Source: Yersinia massiliensis CCUG 53443 (GTDB lineage: Bacteria; Pseudomonadota; Gammaproteobacteria; Enterobacterales; Enterobacteriaceae). From it: a stretch of 64,000 bases of DNA. This document shows, in pieces, positions 28,415 to 36,164 of this stretch. Made by a program: the position numbers and the translations under genes. The stretch is from positions 1,106,806 to 1,170,805 of the forward strand of contig NZ_HE997643.1 in NCBI RefSeq assembly GCF_000312485.1, in the 5' to 3' direction. The notes under the pieces are model-generated. The model did not search any database. It worked only from the letters and a program-made list of their open reading frames with translations, and had not been told where the DNA came from. How positions within the stretch are numbered: the first letter of the stretch is position 1; the number at the start of each line of letters is the position of its first letter.

Positions 28415-30217
28415 CTAGCGGTTTAGATATGAACTATTAATATCATTTAAGATGTTGTCGTTGTAACTATTGATATTATTTTCACTTATTAAATTAAATA
28501 CACCTTCGAGCTTTCCCGAATCTATGTTCAATTTCACATCCGCAGGTTTCACAGTTATATGATTTACTGGTGCTTGGTACTGACTACCGCCTTGGTACGG
28601 TGTAGGAGATAACATTGCTTGCGGTGTAGGCACCATCGCTGATTTGCTATCTTTAAACTGATTCTTCAATAGCTCCCAAGCACTCAACCCCATGATTAAA
28701 CTAGAGTTGGAATTCAATCTCCTTTGAGGTTCTTTAACACTTTCAAATAATTGTGCTTTTGTCTTTGGTTCGGCTAGTTGGTTAACAGAGAATCCAGTAA
28801 GCTTGATTATATTTGCAATGATTTTGCCCAATCCCTCGACAAGAGGTGTTAACTGACGCATAGCTTCGGCTAGGCCATCCGTTCCACCCATCGCGTTACT
28901 AAGACTGATTGAGAACTTATCGCTTAATGTTTGTGATGCATCTTTAACAGCTATTCCCCACTCTCTCAAACGGGTAAGACTCGCTAACTGTTCATCAGTC
29001 AACAGCTGACCTTTTTTCTTCATATCTTGAAGGGTATCAATTACTTGCTTGCCATTGTCAGCAAAGAGCCCACTTACTCTCGATAGGTCATTCACGGTCT
29101 CGGTATAATAACGCATCTCGGATGCACTCTTTTTAAGCTGCTTACCATTGGCCACCATATTTACAACGAACTCACCAGAGGTCATTTTACCGATATCTTT
29201 GATGGAATAGCCCAACGGCTTAAACAAATCGTTATAAACATCGGTCAGCTCACCACCACCTTTCAGCTTGCCGGTCTTCTTGTCAAAAGTTCCTTGGCTG
29301 GTAAGTTCACCAATCTTTTCTTGTAAGTCTTGGAAAACATTATCTAAATTTGCATCAATCCCTTTGGTCCGTACCAATTTTTGAAGCGCCTGTGCTTCGT
29401 AACTATCAGCACCAGCTTTAGTTAACTTATTGATACTTTTAGCACGGTCTACAGATGAACTGGCACTGCTATACGCGGCGTAAGCCCCGCCTACAGCACC
29501 AGCTGCCATCATTCCCCCCAAACCCACACCTAACAAAGCACCACCACCGTTCCGGCCTTCTGCTGCTCTTGTTTTGGCTGTCTCTCGTTTAAGTCTACGA
29601 GCCTGTGCCTCAGCTCTACGGGTATTTGCCACTAAGAAACGCATTTGTTGATTCATCTCACTGAGGTCTAAGTTACCTTTTTTGTACTCTTGGCTCAGGA
29701 GCTTTGCTTGCTGGATTGCTTTATAACGTTGCCCGACCCCCAGATTCTCCATTCTACTGATAGTAAACGTTGTATCACGGAGTTTCATTGTCCCGTTAAT
29801 TTCCCGTTTCAGTGCTAATTCTGATTGTTTCTTTAACTGTAAACGGCGCTTCTCAGCCTGTGCAGCCTCTTTAGTTGCTTTAGTTTGGGCTTGTTGAGCT
29901 TTCCCTGTCTGTTCCATCTGCTTTGACTGCAATAAGCTTGTCTGTAGCCAGTCTTTATGGGGTTTTCCTAGCATACCTGTTAGGCCACCCTTTGCACCTG
30001 CACTGCCATATACCTTCTTCATCGCGCTTACTTGAGCCTGTGCTGACTGTTTCGCTATCTTGACACTATTAGCTGCCGACTTGGGAGTAATGCTATTATC
30101 TAGAATTCCAGCTGCTTCTTTCTTCAGCTTTTTCATGTCGTCTTTGATTTTCTTTAGGCTTTGGGTATCTGTTTGATACTTAACAATGTTTGTTAACTTG
30201 GCTGCTGTTATATTCAT
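28415..30217 (-). CDS. Tape-measure-like / internal virion protein
   Basis: A 600-residue protein. The first about 220 residues are charged coiled coil (QAQTKATKEAAQAEKRRLQL; ARRLKRETAKTRAAEGRN). A Gly/Ala-rich hydrophobic stretch (about residues 224-252, LLGVGLGGMMAAGAVGGAYA) and further helical segments follow. This pattern is characteristic of phage tail tape-measure or DNA-ejection proteins. If it measured a tail at about 1.5 angstrom per residue the tail would be short. No tail tube or assembly genes accompany it. The leader carries AATAATAACAACAAGAGG. The assignment is by architecture only. Confidence 0.6.
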   Translation of the reverse strand: MNITAAKLTNIVKYQTDTQSLKKIKDDMKKLKKEAAGILDNSITPKSAANSVKIAKQSAQAQVSAMKKVYGSAGAKGGLTGMLGKPHKDWLQTSLLQSKQMEQTGKAQQAQTKATKEAAQAEKRRLQLKKQSELALKREINGTMKLRDTTFTISRMENLGVGQRYKAIQQAKLLSQEYKKGNLDLSEMNQQMRFLVANTRRAEAQARRLKRETAKTRAAEGRNGGGALLGVGLGGMMAAGAVGGAYAAYSSASSSVDRAKSINKLTKAGADSYEAQALQKLVRTKGIDANLDNVFQDLQEKIGELTSQGTFDKKTGKLKGGGELTDVYNDLFKPLGYSIKDIGKMTSGEFVVNMVANGKQLKKSASEMRYYTETVNDLSRVSGLFADNGKQVIDTLQDMKKKGQLLTDEQLASLTRLREWGIAVKDASQTLSDKFSISLSNAMGGTDGLAEAMRQLTPLVEGLGKIIANIIKLTGFSVNQLAEPKTKAQLFESVKEPQRRLNSNSSLIMGLSAWELLKNQFKDSKSAMVPTPQAMLSPTPYQGGSQYQAPVNHITVKPADVKLNIDSGKLEGVFNLISENNINSYNDNILNDINSSYLNR

Positions 30218-30274
30218 TATTTATCTTCCTCTTGTTGTTATTATTTCCGTTCGCTCTATTTAGATAAAAAAAAT

Positions 30275-30297
30275 AGCCCAGCTATTTAGGCTGAGCT
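30275..30297. terminator. Bidirectional terminator upstream of the tape-measure-like gene
   Basis: AGCCCAGC / GCTGAGCT (8 bp, one G-U) with a 7-nt loop, A-run before and T-run after. It would stop leftward transcripts of the HTH gene, so the 600-residue gene needs its own promoter or antitermination. Confidence 0.75.
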
Positions 30298-30494
30298 TAT
30301 TTTTTAGATTGAAGTGGTAATGTCAGCGCATCCTCGAGTGACATATTCTGTTGTTTCATCCGCCAATGTACCGTTGATTCCGAAATATTGAATAGCTTTG
30401 CAAGTTGTCTAATGTTCAAGACATTCAATACATCATTGCCAGATATACGTCGAATTACACGGTGTGAGCTACCCTCTTCTAGGCAAATAACCAT
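30297..30494 (-). CDS. Small helix-turn-helix protein
   Basis: A 65-residue protein whose C-terminal part NIRQLAKLFNISESTVHWRM followed by KQQNMSLEDALTLP reads as a helix-turn-helix like those of small phage regulators or excisionases. ATG 30494 has AGAGG 9 nt upstream. It lies between the capsid gene and the tape-measure-like gene, an odd place for a regulator, with terminators on both sides. Confidence 0.6.
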   Translation of the reverse strand: MVICLEEGSSHRVIRRISGNDVLNVLNIRQLAKLFNISESTVHWRMKQQNMSLEDALTLPLQSKK

Positions 30495-30534
30495 AATACA
30501 ATACCTCTATATAATATAAATGATAGATAAATAA

Positions 30535-30617
30535 GAACGGGGCTAATATAAACCCCGTTCAAAAATAGAATAAGTAGGCATGTAAAGAGGGTAAGCATTA
30601 TATTAATAAATACCCTC
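30535..30617 (-). terminator. Two hairpins after the capsid gene
   Basis: GAGGGTA / TACCCTC (30587-30593, 30611-30617; TTTACA follows on the minus strand) and GAACGGGG / CCCCGTTC (30535-30542, 30553-30560; TTATTT follows). Both lie just downstream of the capsid gene stop on the minus strand. Confidence 0.7.
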
Positions 30618-30626
30618 ACACCTAAC

Positions 30627-31670
30627 TTAAGCTTTGATAGACAGACTGAACGTAGATTGCGGTAAGTTATTCACAGCCAGCATGCTGAATTCACTCACAA
30701 CAGTTGGGAAGCCCCATTCATTTACAGGAAGCATATACTGCAAGAACGAGCCTTGCTCACCTACCATAAAGGCTGATTTAACCGCAGGCCCAGCATGGTG
30801 AACGTGGACACGACTATTCTTGTTGAATTTCGTAACCATATAACCGCCATTATCAGGGATGCTATATTGGGCGTTTTGTCCCGTCACGTCAATAAACACA
30901 ATTCCCTTGTAAACCCACATCTGGTATGCAGGAAGCAATTCAGTATATTGTGATAAAAAGTTATCAGCTGACAGACTCGATAAATTATAAATCATTGTCT
31001 CGGCAACGCTTGGATGATAGCGCAATTGGTTAGCTAATTCACCTGAACAAATAATAAAGCGTTGCTCAACATCACCATTCTTACCTTGGCATTCAATCTG
31101 GGATTGTTGAATCAAACTGTCTAATTGTTGAGGGACAGATTTACCTACAGCAAAATCAAATTCAATATTAGTTTGAGTGGTTCCTGAAAATTCGTCGAAA
31201 TAGTTCAAATCACCTTGCCCAGCATATTGAGATTTAGAAACCCCACGTAATACTGAACCCGCCAGAATCTTATCTTTAGTATTATAAAATTGAATAGCTT
31301 GTTTTTCTACCAATTCTAATTTAGCTTGCTGTAATGATTGATCATTATCAGAGCCAGCACGACGGAAGCGTTCTAGGTCACGGCTCGTAAGTTCATCAAC
31401 GCTGCTGAAATACGGGAGCTGATATAAATAGTTAGAGAACTGGGGACGGAGAATCGTGTTGAAATCTGGGCCATATGGAACGTTCTCATTAAACACCTGT
31501 TCTGCACGGTCTAATAAGCGATCGAGGCTAACGTTTAATGTATCGTGGGTTTCTACACTAAATAAATTCAATGCGTTAAATAGTCGGTTTGGGACTTTAA
31601 TTTTTTTATACAATTCACCAAGGGAAACGATTTGGTCACTTGGATTACTTGGGGCACGATTAAAAGCCAT
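30627..31670 (-). CDS. Major capsid protein, lambda gpE-like
   Basis: A 347-residue protein matching the lambda gpE family (major capsid protein E, HK97 fold) in length and layout: an N-terminal arm, a central segment SLQQAKLELVEKQAIQFYNT leading to KILAGSVLRG, a segment equivalent to gpE's NIIVFDP region (FIICSGELANQLRYHPSV), and a C-terminal ending with a Met/Leu-rich strand region (VSEFSMLAVNNL). It follows a decoration-like gene as E follows D in lambda. Homology was judged by pattern; a profile search would settle it. The leader has AATAATAATAAGGAAG. Confidence 0.75.
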   Translation of the reverse strand: MAFNRAPSNPSDQIVSLGELYKKIKVPNRLFNALNLFSVETHDTLNVSLDRLLDRAEQVFNENVPYGPDFNTILRPQFSNYLYQLPYFSSVDELTSRDLERFRRAGSDNDQSLQQAKLELVEKQAIQFYNTKDKILAGSVLRGVSKSQYAGQGDLNYFDEFSGTTQTNIEFDFAVGKSVPQQLDSLIQQSQIECQGKNGDVEQRFIICSGELANQLRYHPSVAETMIYNLSSLSADNFLSQYTELLPAYQMWVYKGIVFIDVTGQNAQYSIPDNGGYMVTKFNKNSRVHVHHAGPAVKSAFMVGEQGSFLQYMLPVNEWGFPTVVSEFSMLAVNNLPQSTFSLSIKA

Positions 31671-31780
31671 ATTATATATCTTCCTTATTATTATTTTATT
31701 TTCACTTACTCATGCAAGTGTTTTTATTATTTTATTGTTTAGAATTAAAATTAGATTATTATTGTTATCTTTTTAGTCTG
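31671..31780 (-). promoter_or_regulatory. A/T-rich leader of the capsid gene
   Basis: 110 bp between decoration-like and capsid genes, almost only A and T on the minus strand. It contains AACAATAATAAT and AATAAAATAATAATAAGG and a small hairpin CACTT-GCATGAGTA-AGTG. The AACAATAATAAC-like motif recurs in front of most leftward genes of the element. Confidence 0.5.
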
Positions 31781-32128
31781 TTACTGAAGACGGAAACCGT
31801 CAGCAATCAATAGTGTTCTTGATTTAGTTAGACCTGCGGTATCCGCTGCCTGCAAGACTGCCTCGCGCAACACTACTCCAAAAGGATTTGCTACACGGAT
31901 TGTTTGTGATGCACCTGCTGGGTAATCCTCCAAGACTACGTAGACCTTTGTACTTGATGAGGTTGCTAATGCACCTGATGTGGTATCAATAACTGAACCT
32001 GCATAGGTAATAGCTGGGAGCGTAATAGTTACAAGCTTTTGACAGAAAATGTGATCAGCCGCATATGCGATTATATCATTCTGGCCCAGTGGCGATGTGC
32101 CAGTTTTACCGTATTGTTGTAGTGACAT
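31781..32128 (-). CDS. Head decoration-like protein (gpD position)
   Basis: A 115-residue beta-rich protein (QKLVTITLPAITYAGSVIDT, TKVYVVLEDYPAGASQTIRV). It sits directly upstream of the capsid gene, has no signal peptide, and has the size of lambda gpD (110). Such proteins stabilise the expanded head after DNA packaging. Assignment rests on size, composition and position. The leader is AACAACAAAAGGAAATAATA. Confidence 0.55.
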   Translation of the reverse strand: MSLQQYGKTGTSPLGQNDIIAYAADHIFCQKLVTITLPAITYAGSVIDTTSGALATSSSTKVYVVLEDYPAGASQTIRVANPFGVVLREAVLQAADTAGLTKSRTLLIADGFRLQ

Positions 32129-32151
32129 ATTATTATTTCCTTTTGTTGTTA

Positions 32152-32442
32152 TTATTGTTTGTATTTATTAGATAAAGAGTCTTCGAAAGATTTTAGAATA
32201 TCGTTATTATTTTCTTCTTCTTTGATATCTACTTCTTCAAGGGTAATACCTGCAATTTCTAGAGCTTTAAGTAATTCCTCTGTAATATTAGTTCCTCGAG
32301 CTTTAAAAACTAACGCTTTGTTATAACCGGATGCTGCACCACCTTGAATAGATAGTGTATAGGCGAGGTGTGGCCCCAGTGGAGCTTTTTTATCAGCCTC
32401 CCAATCAAAGGTGACGTCTTTTAGTAGTTTTTTTGGTTTCAT
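32152..32442 (-). CDS. Small acidic protein upstream of the decoration-like gene
   Basis: A 96-residue protein that I do not recognise. The middle part GPHLAYTLSIQGGAASGYNK is followed by a helical acidic tail (ITEELLKALEIAGITLEEVD). The position before the decoration and capsid genes would suit a scaffold or head accessory role, but nothing in the sequence shows this. ATG 32442 has GAGG 5 nt upstream. Confidence 0.55.
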   Translation of the reverse strand: MKPKKLLKDVTFDWEADKKAPLGPHLAYTLSIQGGAASGYNKALVFKARGTNITEELLKALEIAGITLEEVDIKEEENNNDILKSFEDSLSNKYKQ

Positions 32443-33067
32443 CTAACCTCATATTATTTAATGTTATTATTGTTCACTTTGAAAAGCCTCTTGAGTTGAC
32501 TTGAATCGAATATTTTTAATTTTAGAGAATAAATAAATAAACAAGAAATAATCAAAATCAACAGCAAGAGACTTTTGAAAGTATTTTAAAGTTAAATTGT
32601 TACTTTGATTGTTACTATTAGAAGATAAGTATATGAATTAATTGAACTACGAAAAAATGCAGTTTAAAGTTAAAATAATGGGCTCTACCACACCCAGTGA
32701 TAGAACCCTTATCTTTATGCAAACAAACAACAAGGAAGTAACAATGAAGAAATAAGATTATCAGAGAAATGAACGTGAAGAGCGTATCATTTATTAAAGT
32801 CTCTAAAGTAAAGACCTTAAGAAATGCATCTGTAGCAGTTGTGCCAGAAACACAAAGGAATTGTCCCACAGATAAACATTATATTACGAAAAATTAAGTT
32901 GGCACAGAACTTTCGTTAAATTTTAAGGAGAGGAATTCTTATGGCTATTATTCGTGGTAATAAGTTTCAAATCATCCCTCTATAATCTATTATACCATAA
33001 TTCGGTATTGACTACAATATATTGTGGTGGTTTTCCTTGACTATTTATTATTTATTTTAAATGAATC
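32443..33067. other. Gene-poor stretch with short plus-strand remnants
   Basis: About 625 bp, very AT-rich. On the plus strand there is a 42-codon frame at 32769-32897 (MNVKSVSFIKVSKVKTL...) and a 14-codon frame at 32941-32985 (MAIIRGNKFQIIPL), the latter with AAGGAG 10 nt upstream. Both may be broken gene starts. An imperfect hairpin at 32680-32708 (GGGCTCTA / TAGAACCC) could end leftward transcripts. A minus-strand 83-codon frame at 32618-32869 is Phe/Leu-rich and not convincing. Confidence 0.4.
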
Positions 33068-33391
33068 TCACGCAAGGATATTACCCATTCCTGCTAACTC
33101 ATCTTGGAACTCTTTCATGGCTGCTTCTGCGCATCGGAGAGCGATACGACTTACTACGTTAGCTCTCGTAATTAATTCAGGGTGGTTCTCTATAATAAAA
33201 TCTTCATTCGGTTCAATAACCGCTGCCATAGCGTCTAGTTTATCTTCAGTCCACTGCATAAGTTCGATTAGATTAATGTCATCTCTGGTAAAGTAATCTA
33301 AATCAAGGTAGACAGATTCTAATTCAGTAATTGCCTTACCGACTTTTTTGATAATCTTCTTTTCGGCTCTTCTCTGTAGAAAATAAAACAT
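33068..33391 (-). CDS. Hypothetical protein of the element
   Basis: A 107-residue, largely helical protein beginning MFYFLQRRAEKKIIKKVGKA and containing ITELESVYLDLDYFTRDDIN. ATG 33391 follows AAGGAAACCAAAATT; the longer frame to 33487 is not supported. Its leader again carries AACAATAATAATAAAAAACA. No family recognised. Confidence 0.6.
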   Translation of the reverse strand: MFYFLQRRAEKKIIKKVGKAITELESVYLDLDYFTRDDINLIELMQWTEDKLDAMAAVIEPNEDFIIENHPELITRANVVSRIALRCAEAAMKEFQDELAGMGNILA

Positions 33392-33489
33392 AATTTTGGT
33401 TTCCTTGTTTTTTATTATTATTGTTTGGCTTTTATATATCACCGCATTCTGACGGAGCGAACACGGTATTTTAATCGAGTACACCATAA

Positions 33490-33552
33490 GGCATAGGGTA
33501 GCTTGGGTTTATAGAGAACTCTATTCCTACAAGGCACAATCGCTTCTGAATC
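33490..33552. repeat. 63-bp direct repeat, copy A
   Basis: Begins GGCATAGGGTAGCTT and ends CTTCTGAATC; aligns without gaps to copy B at 35265-35327 with roughly ten differences. Both copies can be read as the peptide pattern RTxxLQGxIxSES, so they may be fragments of a duplicated coding sequence. Confidence 0.7.
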
Positions 33553-33742
33553 TTATAGTAACGCTACTGCGGTTATTACCATCGTTGCGGCTGGTAGCTG
33601 TGAAATAATTAATCCTGGTGCTACTATTGGCAAAGCCGCCACGGTCAAAGTCACCAGAAATAGTAAAATTAGTATTCTCAATTCACCTCCTGTTCAATTC
33701 TCTTTGATTCCTGTTGGGCTATCCACACCAAATAACCGCTAA
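33515..33742 (+). pseudogene. Start-less plus-strand reading frame, probable gene remnant
   Basis: A 75-codon open frame preceded by an in-frame TAG and lacking any ATG. The peptide, including ATAVITIVAAGSCEIINPGA and VTRNSKISILNSPPVQFSLI, is beta-rich and protein-like. It runs against the neighbouring leftward genes and overlaps the 48-codon gene at its end. It looks like the surviving 3' part of a structural or adhesin-type gene; the family is not recognised. Confidence 0.5.
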
Positions 33743-33824
33743 TACTCCACCCACGAGCATTGCACTCTTTTAGTAGCAGTTGGTACTGGTAGCTTTCCAA
33801 TTCTATAATTAATTTCTTCTTCAT
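33678..33824 (-). CDS. Short ribbon-helix-helix-like protein
   Basis: A 48-residue protein starting MKKKLIIELESYQYQLLLKE and continuing CNARGWSISGYLVWIAQQ. The layout, a short strand followed by two helices, fits a ribbon-helix-helix DNA-binding fold. ATG 33824 has GAGGATC 7 nt upstream. A plausible repressor or excision cofactor for the element; below usual length cut-offs. Confidence 0.55.
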   Translation of the reverse strand: MKKKLIIELESYQYQLLLKECNARGWSISGYLVWIAQQESKRIEQEVN

Positions 33825-33835
33825 TTTATGATCCT

Positions 33836-34054
33836 CTATTCGTGAACTGGAACCCACATACCAGCCTGATGCTCGTTTAACTCGTACTGGTCGCGACGGT
33901 TAAAGTACAACCAGCCCATATGGGGGATTTTTGCATAGTCTTTTTGATAAACACCGCCATCTAAATAATCCACACCATCTTCAGTGACCTTAAGAGGTTT
34001 CTTTCTTTTCTTCTTGAGGTGTTCTATCTCTGCTGCTGTCAGGGCATAGTACAA
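33836..34054 (-). CDS. Hypothetical protein of the element, start uncertain
   Basis: At least 72 residues (LTAAEIEHLKKKRKKPLKVT; MGWLYFNRRDQYELNEHQAG). The only conventional start is TTG 34054, with no good Shine-Dalgarno site. The frame stays open upstream to about 34142 (IERKQKYNDCVNSQIKHPND), where GGGGGT precedes ATT/GTT codons. A rare start codon or a lost N-terminus is possible. No family recognised. Confidence 0.45.
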   Translation of the reverse strand: MYYALTAAEIEHLKKKRKKPLKVTEDGVDYLDGGVYQKDYAKIPHMGWLYFNRRDQYELNEHQAGMWVPVHE

Positions 34055-34160
34055 ATCATTAGGATGTTTAATTTGGCTGTTTACACAATCGTTATACTTC
34101 TGTTTACGTTCAATATTGCATGTACGAATAACACCCCCTATTTAGAATAAGATTTAGACT

Positions 34161-34718
34161 CTACGCTGCTATACTTTCATTTTTATAATGTACTTCATCG
34201 TAAAATTTTAAAACATCTGGCAGGCTACCGTGGAGACTCAAAATATGTAGCTTATGCATTTCATCATCAGAGGCTTTGATGGCAGAACTTACTGACTGTT
34301 GCATAGTAATATCTGGTGGTGTAATAGCTTGTTGCTCCAGAATAGAGCCGCGACTACCACGAAATTTATTATTAATTGGATTTAGTCTATGATGAGCAAT
34401 AGCCTTGGATGCAACCTTGAGCACATTTGTATAGTTCTTTACCGTTGTATCACAATAACCTTTCTCGTCTTCATCAAAGATTACCTTTTTTCTATCAAAG
34501 TAACTTTTCACCGTAATAGTAGATAGTGTTTCAAGTGCTTGTAAGGCACGAAAGAATCGATAAGGTGATAATCTGGTATCTTTACCCGCCTGACCTAATG
34601 CGCCGCATATGCAGCTATCAACCCAATCAGGTAGTTCTTCATAATCCCAATAATCATTTAAATAATGTTTTGTTTCTTTATTGCAGACAGTAATAACGCT
34701 ACCCTTAGTTCTTGCCAA
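34161..34718 (-). CDS. Hypothetical protein of the element
   Basis: A 185-residue protein. TTG 34718 is taken as the start because a consensus AGGAGG lies 5-6 nt upstream. A basic N-terminus (ARTKGSVITVCNKETKHYLN) precedes a mostly helical body (PYRFFRALQALETLSTITVK; TTVKNYTNVLKVASKAIAHH). No catalytic motif is seen. A small-terminase-like or replication role was considered and cannot be supported. Its leader contains AACAATAACAATAAC. Confidence 0.6.
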   Translation of the reverse strand: MARTKGSVITVCNKETKHYLNDYWDYEELPDWVDSCICGALGQAGKDTRLSPYRFFRALQALETLSTITVKSYFDRKKVIFDEDEKGYCDTTVKNYTNVLKVASKAIAHHRLNPINNKFRGSRGSILEQQAITPPDITMQQSVSSAIKASDDEMHKLHILSLHGSLPDVLKFYDEVHYKNESIAA

Positions 34719-34736
34719 TCTTCCTCCTAGTTATTG

Positions 34737-34955
34737 TTATTGTTTAGCCTCTTCTTGCAATTCTTTTAACTTTTGTTCTAACACGTGCATTTTATAAAGT
34801 ACGATGGCCTGTGAGTACATGTTCCTACGCGAAGCACTAAGACCAGATCTAGGCTGAATGTAAGTTCGAAGTGCTGAGTATGCGAGTTTCCCTGAAAGGA
34901 TATCCGCTAATGTTTCTTCTGCTGTATTACGAACTGTTTGTTTAGTTTTCTTCAT
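34737..34955 (-). CDS. Small basic protein, first gene of the leftward set
   Basis: A 72-residue helical protein (MKKTKQTVRNTAEETLADIL; IVLYKMHVLEQKLKELQEEA). ATG 34955 has AAGGA about 9 nt upstream; a TTG seven codons earlier is less likely. It is the promoter-proximal gene after the long non-coding region and lies just beyond a terminator-like hairpin. No family recognised. Confidence 0.55.
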   Translation of the reverse strand: MKKTKQTVRNTAEETLADILSGKLAYSALRTYIQPRSGLSASRRNMYSQAIVLYKMHVLEQKLKELQEEAKQ

Positions 34956-34978
34956 TCTTTTTTTCCTTTTGTTCAATG

Positions 34979-35006
34979 CAAAAAGGCCACCTCTATTGGG
35001 TGACCT
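34979..35006 (-). terminator. Leftward terminator/attenuator before the first leftward gene
   Basis: On the minus strand AGGTCACC / GGTGGCCT (one G-U, 7-nt loop) is followed by TTTTT at 34983-34979. It would end transcripts coming from the non-coding region 24 nt before the ATG of the 72-residue gene, so it may separate a non-coding RNA from the structural genes or attenuate them. Confidence 0.7.
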
Positions 35007-35264
35007 CAGACGATTAATTTATTTTAACTATCTTTCTAGCTTAGAAACAAACTCTCTTACTCCTACTATTTATAATACATCAGATTTGGAATAATGTCAA
35101 TATATAAGTAATATTATTTTTGTTATGTATATCCAATATTACAATAACAGAAATAAAATCGTTTTACAAGCAGTCTGATTGATTAATAGATAAAACCTTG
35201 TACGGCTTATTTTCTCTATATATCTCTTGTTGATTCCCCCTTGTTTTAGCCCTTCATGCTGATA

Positions 35265-35327
35265 GGCATAGGGTAGCTTAGGTTTTAATAGAACTCGTCT
35301 TCTACAAGGCATAATCCCTTCTGAATC
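35265..35327. repeat. 63-bp direct repeat, copy B
   Basis: Partner of 33490-33552, same orientation, same length. Its plus-strand frame reads GSLGFNRTRLLQGIIPSES without the stop found in copy A, but ends at a stop shortly after. Confidence 0.7.
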
Positions 35328-35411
35328 GTGCCTCTATCCTTGCATATTAGATAAACCATCTGTAAGACTGTCTGTAAGGTTATCTATAAGGTTGTAGCCT
35401 GTCTGTCATTT

Positions 35412-36071
35412 ATAAAAGCCACTACTATAAGAGATAAGAATAAATCGACATCCCGACTGTCTTTCTGACACTCTGACTATCGATTACTTCTAACATTCGT
35501 TTACTGAGTTAATCACTCTAAGCTATCGCTTCTCATGCTAAACCTCAGACTCATGTTATAAAACGCATTACTATATAATAGGGTCTTCTTTCGCTACGCT
35601 CACACCGACCCCCCTACTAACTGTAACCGTATAATTAAATGATTAATGAACACGATAAACCCATGTCCCTTACTCTTTTAATGATACGTAACACTCGATA
35701 ACCAAACCATCACATATGTAATGATAAAGATATTACACTATGCAATATTCTTGGTCTCGTGTCTCTTCTATCTACTTGTGCAAGCTGTTAGCTAACAGCT
35801 TGCACAATGTATATATTATTAAAATCTTGCATGGTTTGCTGTGTTGACCTTGTTCTTTAGTTCTTTCAGCCCTTATAGGCTTAAGATTATTCTTTTCTTT
35901 CTCTGTTTATTAAAAACGTTCTTCTAAAAGCCTATTACATACTTTCCAGTTAGATTGGGTGTGTGTAGCTGGTACAGCGTTACTGGAACACATTATCTAT
36001 TATGGCTGTGAACACTCTAACCGAGTGAGTATCACTCTTTCAGCCATTACTCTTATAGTAGTGGCTTTTAT
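35412..36071. repeat. 22-bp perfect inverted repeat pair flanking about 616 bp
   Basis: 35412-35433 starts ATAAAAGCCACTACTATAAG; 36050-36071 is its exact reverse complement. The right arm also forms the 3' side of a terminator-like hairpin. The pair could frame an invertible segment or be shared regulatory DNA. Confidence 0.75.
35776..35807. repeat. 32-bp perfect palindrome
   Basis: Two 16-bp halves, TTGTGCAAGCTGTTAG and CTAACAGCTTGCACAA, with no spacer. Such length without mismatch is unusual. It resembles in form protelomerase, resolvase or replication-origin sites, and differs from a terminator in lacking a T-run and loop. Confidence 0.9.
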
Positions 36072-36164
36072 TCCTGACTCTTACAGAGTCTATAGTAGAT
36101 CGTTTTATCGGTGTAAGAATGGGATGCTTAAGGAGTGAGTAACGACACACCGATAACTACTATA
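36003..36164 (+). ncRNA. Cluster of hairpins, possible structured RNA or origin
   Basis: Consecutive stems: TGGCTG/CAGCCA (36003-36008, 36041-36046) enclosing GAGTGA/TCACTC; AGCCATTAC/GTAGTGGCT (36042-36050, 36058-36066, one G-U) followed by TTTTATT, a terminator-like stem that competes with the first; GACTCT/AGAGTC (36076-36090); and nested TATAGTAG...TATCGGTGT with ACACCGATA.CTACTATA (36091-36164). The density is far above the surroundings. Confidence 0.5.

Noticed and set aside
32618-32869. 83-codon Phe/Leu-rich minus-strand frame in the element
   Set aside because: Composition follows AT-rich DNA, it has no good ribosome site, and the opposite strand offers equally plausible short frames.
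34161-34718. Small terminase subunit
   Set aside because: No helix-turn-helix or known terminase signature was visible, and no large terminase is present.
35776-35807. Telomere-resolution site of a linear phage genome
   Set aside because: The form fits, but no protelomerase gene is present and the element is integrated between attachment repeats. Kept only as a palindrome of unknown role.
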